Source of the DNA: Zea mays
Taxonomy: Eukaryota > Streptophyta > Magnoliopsida > Poales > Poaceae
NCBI RefSeq assembly: GCF_902167145.1
Contig: NC_050098.1
Location: forward strand, 115,544,207-115,608,206
DNA length: 64,000 nucleotides
Direction of reading: 5' to 3'
A program made the position numbers and the translations under genes. Positions 59,423-64,000 of this stretch are shown here, one piece after another (the stretch's first letter is position 1; each line of letters begins with the position of its first letter). The notes beneath the pieces were generated by a model, which was not told where the DNA came from, did not search any database, and worked only from the letters and a program-made list of their open reading frames with translations.

Positions 59423-62045
59423 GATGCTTTCAAGTTGTTCGTATACCTCGTTCCCACGCAAAGTTCAGTCATCAAGGAAGGGTCAGCCTTGCCTCGGCAA
59501 AGCCCGACCCTCCCTCGGGGGCTAAAAGGGGGGAACCCCCTCTGCGTCAAAATTTTCCTCGAAAAAAGATCCTTTTCTGCCAGAACGTCTTTCGTGCTTT
59601 TCGACTACTTCGAAAGTGGATCCTGAAAACGATGGAGTACACGTAAGCAGCCAAGGCTGACCGAGCCGAGGGACTCCTACGCCTCCGGGATACGGATACC
59701 TCACTCATCACCTTCTGCGATAAGTAACTCGCGTTTGGATAAGTGATTCCGCGGACCGAACAAGTCTTCACGCTCGAAAGATCCTCTGCTGAAGCGATTC
59801 TTCGGGCCTTCTCGACTGCGTCGGTGATAGAACCCTATGGACGGGCAAGAGTGCGCGTAAGCGGCAAGGCCGACTGAGCCGAGGGATTCCTATGCCTCCA
59901 GGATACGGATACCTCACTCATCACCTTCCGTGAAAAGCAACTCTCGCTCGCACAGACAATTCTGTTACCGACGAAAAAGTCCAGATACTCGAAACAAGAG
60001 GAAAAGAAGCGCAGCTTTACAACACGACGATGGTGTGTTTGGGCCTCGGCGGCCGCAGAAAACACACGCTACAAGATAATCCGATCCTGCAGGCTCGGAT
60101 CTCGACAGTTGAAGGGAGCAGCAGCACCCTCGGCGTCAACTACATCTTCGGCGAGGTCCGACCTAGCCTCGAACGGCGACGCGGTCCGAGGATCTCCACT
60201 CTGAAGGACGACAACATCACCACGCCCGGGCCATCACCGCCAGGGTCTTCTCCAGGAATCCGGCTCGAGCATACGGCTCGGCCGGTCACCCCGAGGCCTC
60301 GGCCAGCTGTCCCCCGAAGACATCAGCCCGGCCTGAGGCCTCGTCAACTCAATTCCGGCGATAGTCCCGCCAGTGGACGACCCGGCCAGGCTCCGGCCGA
60401 CCAAGTCTTCTTTTCGAGCCAACTCTGCCTCTGTCCGTGCTGACACCGCTACCCCTGGCTTCGGCTCATCGAAGAGCGGCCGAGGGGTTCCTTTAACTAA
60501 GCAAGAGAAGCCTCGGACAGCAAGGCCGACCGAGCCGAGGGACTCCTACGCCTCCGGGATACAGATACCTCACTCGTCACCTTTGCACGGGGCGACTCAC
60601 GCTTGGTGAAGCGGTTCAGATAACCAACAGGCGAGTCTTATTGCTCGGAAATGTGGAAAAAACACGGCTCCGCGCCAAAAATACATACATGTTCAGGCCC
60701 CGACAGCCACAATGAACAAAAGACCGGCATTCAAGGTGCCATTACAAACGGAACCCCGGTCCACCTCCGCAGGTACGAACAACCCCACCCGATTGGGGGG
60801 CCTGCGGAGCAACAGAAGACCGACGAACGGCTTGCCGTCGCCCGCTCCAGCAGCGGCGACGACGATGACTTCTGCTCCGGGGGGCCGAACAGCAGCAGCG
60901 ATGACCTCAGAGCGGATGCTGCTGCCATGAGGCCCTCGCCCATGCCCTCACTCGAGAGGCAAGGATGGGCAGAAGGCCGTAGAGTTGGAGGTCAGTCCGT
61001 GGGCGGCACCGGCTATCTCGTCGGCGGAAGAACCTCTTCCAGCTGCCGTGGCGGAAGGCAGCGCCGGGAGCGGCTCCGAAGCCACTCGGGCCAGAGAGCC
61101 AGGCACGCGGCAACTGCCAGCGCCACGGACGGCGAACGCCCTTCCCCCCGATCACTGAGGGAAGGAGCGGGCCGCCGCCCGCGCAGGGACCGACCCCAAC
61201 TCGGCACACTCCCCTCCCCAGCACTGATGATGAAAATCCTTGAAGCTGAGGGAGGTGCAGAGGCCGCAGCCCGGCTCGCTTTTCCCCGCCATCGAGCTGG
61301 AGGTCACCGTCTTGGGTGACCGCCGGCGAGGGGGTGCAGCCGAGCTGCATGATGAAGATCCTTGAAGTCGAACGATGGCTGAAAGGTACCAACTTCCACG
61401 AAGTTGCGTTCCTCCAACGACGAGGCGGAAGCATTGCGGGTGTCCCCCATCCGGGGGCTCGGAAGGTGGAAAGACACGATGCATAAGGGAGCGCGAAGAC
61501 ATGGTCGCCTTTCAAGGGGGTCACCCTCCTTTTAAAGGCGACTCTCCTTACTTGCGTCCCCAGCCGTCATGGGCTGAGTCTTCTCCAACGTGCTCCAAGG
61601 TCCTCCCCCTACGGCGCGGGGGCTGGGTCCCACGCGTCATGCAAACTGGCCCAGGGCAGAAGAAGCCAAACCGCCGCGCGTGGTGCATGCAACCGCCCAG
61701 CGGTTACAAGCATTCCTCTACTTTCGCGCAGACCAGCGGGTGAAAGGGCGGGCAGCCAGGCAGGCGGCATGCAACCGCGCCAAGTGGGCGCGCCCCTCCG
61801 ACTTCCAACACACCCAGCATGGAGGCCCAGGCCCACGCGTCATGCAACCGGCGCGCCGGTTGCTACGTGCGAGCAACTGCACCGCCACTCGCACCACTAC
61901 CAAGCCTCCTCGACTGTGGAACCAGTACCGCGACTCGAGGCAACCCTGCGTACGACCCAGCAGTGCTAGCCAGGCGCGACGGTCAATACGGCCAAAAATT
62001 GGCCGGCAGTAATGGCGGTGACAGGCGGGCAGGAGCAGTGGTCAC
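59423..62045 (+). other. Element B 3' non-coding region, truncated by E
   Basis: Contains three copies of the roughly 65-bp motif also found in A (about 59641-59712, 59855-59925, 60519-60583; here GATACGGATACCTCACTC sense) and the antisense ORF 61152-61502. Long plus frames at 60651-61319 and similar mirror the antisense block and are not called. The PPT and 3' LTR are beyond E. Confidence 0.7.
61152..61502 (-). CDS. Conserved antisense 116-aa ORF in element B
   Basis: Homologue of 2786-3136 in A, equal length (116 residues), no stop or indel, with the TATA-like CCTTTAAAAGG (61528-61538) upstream. It survives open in an element whose gag-pol has five stops, though at 351 bp that may be chance. 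Function unknown; a Cys-rich middle and the GSWYLSAIVRLQG block are the clearest shared features. Confidence 0.4.
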   Translation of the reverse strand: MSSRSLMHRVFPPSEPPDGGHPQCFRLVVGGTQLRGSWYLSAIVRLQGSSSCSSAAPPRRRSPKTVTSSSMAGKSEPGCGLCTSLSFKDFHHQCWGGECAELGSVPARAAARSFPQ

Positions 62046-63326
62046 TGAAAGGGAATTAGGCTTACACCTATTTCCTAATTGATTTTGGTGGTTGAATTGC
62101 CCAACACAAATAATTGGACTAACTAGTTTGCTCTAGTGTATAAGTTATACAGGTGCCAAAGGTTCACACTTAGCCAATAAAAAGACCAAATATTGGGTTC
62201 AACAAAAGAGCAAAGGGACAACCGAAGGCACCTCTGGTCTGGCGCACCGGACAGTGTCCGGTGCACCAGAGGACTCCAACTCAAACTCGTCACCTTCGGG
62301 AAAATCTAGAGGCGCTCCGCTATAATTCACCGGACTGTCCGGTGTACATCGGACAGTGTCCGGTGCTCCAAGGAACGGCGCCTCAGGAACTCGCCAGCTT
62401 CGGGAATTCCCAACGGCTAGTCCGCTATAATTCACCGGACATGTCCGGTGTACACCGGACTGTCCGGTGTGACATCGGAGCAACGGATATTTCGGCGCCA
62501 ACGGCTACCTGCAGCGCATTGAATGCGCGCCAGCGCGCGCAAAAGTCAGGCACGCCCATACTGGCGCACCGGACACTCTACAGTACATGTCCGGTGCGCC
62601 ACCGGACATCCAGGCGGGCCCAGAAGTCAGAGCTCCAACGATCGGAACCCGACGGCTTTGGTGACGTGGCTGGCGCACCGTACATGTCCGGTGTGCACCG
62701 GACTGTCCGGTGCACCATACGACAGTCAGCCCCACCAAACAGCTAGTTTGGTGGTTGGGGCTATAAATACCCCCAACCACCCACCATTCATTGCATCCAA
62801 GTTTTCACACTTCCAACCACTTACAAGAGCTAGGCATTCAATTCTAGACACACCCAAGTGATCAAATCCTCTCCCAACTCCACAAAAGCATTAGTGACTA
62901 GTGAGAGTGATTTGTCGTGTTCTTTTGAGCTCTTGCGCTTGGATCGCTTGCTTTCTTTCTCATTCTTTCTTGCAATCAAACTCACTTGTAATTGAGGCAA
63001 GAGACACCAATCTTGTGGTGGTCCTTGTGGGAACTTTGTGTTCCAAGTGATTGAGAAGAAAAGCTCACTCGGTCTGAGGGACCGTTTGAGAGAGGGAATG
63101 GTTGAAAGAGACCCGGCCTTTGTGGCCTCCTCAACGGGGAGTAGGTTTGCGAGAACCGAACCTCGGTAAAACAAATCCTTGTGTCTCATCGCTTTACTCG
63201 CTTGCGATTTGTTTTTATGCCCTCACGCGGACTCGATTATATTTCTAACACTAACCCGACTTGTAGTTGTGATTATTTTTGAGAATTTCAGTTTCGCCCT
63301 ATTCACCCCCCTCTAGGCGACTATCA
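62046..63326 (+). repeat. Element E 5' LTR (1,281 bp)
   Basis: Ends TGAAAGG and ACTATCA. TATAAATA at 62762-62769. At least seven CACCGGACA/TGTCCGGTG inverted repeats between about 62240 and 62715, all upstream of the TATA box, as described for Sirevirus LTRs. Confidence 0.93.
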
Positions 63327-63328
63327 AT

Positions 63329-63340
63329 TGGTATCGGAGC
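63329..63340 (+). promoter_or_regulatory. Primer binding site of element E
   Basis: TGGTATCGGAGC, initiator-Met tRNA type with one base different from the usual TGGTATCAGAGC; the same variant is used by H. Confidence 0.88.
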
Positions 63341-63401
63341 CCGGTGCTTCATTAGAGCCTAACCGCTCGAAGTGATATCGGGAGAACTCGCCAAGAGGGA
63401 G

Positions 63402-64000
63402 ATGGAGACCGGCGACAAGCCCGCTACAAGCCACGGGTCGACTTCATCGGAAGAGTCCCGCAACAAGAGGAAGGAGAAGAAAAGCTCCTCCAACAAAGGG
63501 AAGGGGAAGGAGAAGAAATCCTCTTCCCACAAGTCGGATCGGAGAGGCGACAAACACAAGCGGATGAGGAAAGTGGTCTACTACGAGACCGACTCTTCAT
63601 CACCATCGACCTCCGACTCCGATGCACCGTCCGTTACTTCTAAGCGCCAAGAGCGCAAGAAGTATAGTAAGATTCCTCTACGCTATCCCCATATTTCAAA
63701 ACATACTCCTTTTCTCTCCGTTCCATTAGGCAAACCACCGGTTTTTGACGGTGAAGATTATAATATGTGGAGTGACAAAATGAGGCATCATCTAACCTCA
63801 CTCCACACAAGCATATGGAATGTTGTTGAGTTTGGTGTACAGGTACCATCCGTAGGGGATGAAGATTACGACTCGGATGAGGTGGCCCAAATTCACCACT
63901 TTAACTCCCAAGCCACTACTATACTCCTCGCCTCTCTAAGTCGAGAGGAGTATAATAAGGTGCAAGGGTTAAAAAGTGCGAAGGAAATTTGGGACGTACT
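63402..64000 (+). CDS. gag: Element E gag, 5' part, open to window edge
   Basis: ATG 63402, then about 199 codons without a stop to the edge. N-terminus is rich in Ser/Lys/Glu (KKSSSNKGKGKEKK region), followed by the Sirevirus capsid signature (VPLGKPPVFDGEDYNMW, ILLASLSREEYNKVQGL, AKEIWDV) shared with D gag. The knuckle, coiled coil and pol would follow to the right. The minus-strand frames here are shadows. Confidence 0.9.
   Translation, partial: METGDKPATSHGSTSSEESRNKRKEKKSSSNKGKGKEKKSSSHKSDRRGDKHKRMRKVVYYETDSSSPSTSDSDAPSVTSKRQERKKYSKIPLRYPHISKHTPFLSVPLGKPPVFDGEDYNMWSDKMRHHLTSLHTSIWNVVEFGVQVPSVGDEDYDSDEVAQIHHFNSQATTILLASLSREEYNKVQGLKSAKEIWDV

Larger units (their letters stand above)
51224..62045 (+). 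mobile_element. Element B: Tat-clade Ty3/Gypsy element, relative of A, 3' end cut by E
   Basis: 5' LTR 51224-52822, primer site, gag-protease, pol and 2.6 kb of 3' region up to the E insertion at 62046. Proteins and LTR are close to A and in the same order, so A and B are one family or sister families. B has five private nonsense codons and no frameshift that I see. Its 3' LTR should lie to the right of the window. Confidence 0.92.
62046..64000 (+). mobile_element. Element E: Ty1/Copia Sirevirus, Opie-like, 5' part
   Basis: LTR, Met-tRNA primer site and the start of gag, running out of the window. LTR start TGAAAGGGAATTAGGC is Opie-like. It is inserted in the 3' region of B; the left target duplication copy should be GTCAC (62041-62045). 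The visible gag has no break, so E may be young. Confidence 0.9.

Noticed and set aside
60651..61319. 222-codon plus frame in the B 3' region
   Set aside because: It overlaps the conserved antisense ORF block; the counterpart in A (2969-3580, minus) differs in length and borders, so I prefer the other strand.

Overview
The window is a block of nested LTR retrotransposons from a large grass genome, most likely maize (Zea mays). The species call is inference: it rests on Ji/Opie-like Sireviruses beside several Tat-clade Ty3/Gypsy families, deeply nested and young, with no host gene visible. No search was run, so family names are recognition only. I call the elements A to H.

Layout. A (Tat, minus) runs from the left edge to 13219 and sits inside the integrase region of D. 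D (Sirevirus, Ji-like, minus) appears as two pieces, 13220-15711 and 43672-46207. C (Tat, minus, 15712-43671, target duplication GCGGC) splits the gag region of D. H (non-coding element with 6.1-kb LTRs, minus, 17876-31817, target duplication AGCGG) splits an antisense gene carried by C. D itself lies in F (Tat, plus), whose 3' part is 46208-50763. After about 150 bp of unassigned DNA comes an LTR fragment G (50914-51223), cut by B (Tat, plus, 51224-62045). B is cut by E (Sirevirus, Opie-like, plus, from 62046 past the right edge). The nesting is therefore F<D<C<H, with A also in D, and G<B<E. My manual LTR comparisons give 4/959 differences for A, 6/629 for C and 4/6128 plus one indel for H, which agrees with the nesting order.

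Function. A, B and C carry gag, an aspartic protease, reverse transcriptase, a doubled RNase H region and integrase. All three use the same primer binding site and all have an in-frame TAG at the same protease/RT junction. C and F also carry antisense genes in the long region between pol and the 3' LTR. In both, the main antisense gene looks spliced (short GT-AG introns) and combines a domain like the 'putative gypsy type transposon' family with a coiled coil. C has a second antisense gene, with a TATA box and strong start context, for a small acidic glycine-rich protein. Each coding element except E (only the start of gag is in the window) has nonsense or frameshift mutations, so none seen here is clearly autonomous.

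The most notable items are the conserved TAG, the spliced antisense genes, the polypurine-tract/hairpin modules shared by two families, the hairpin-bearing 89-bp array between convergent units, and the gene-like transcription unit inside the H LTRs.
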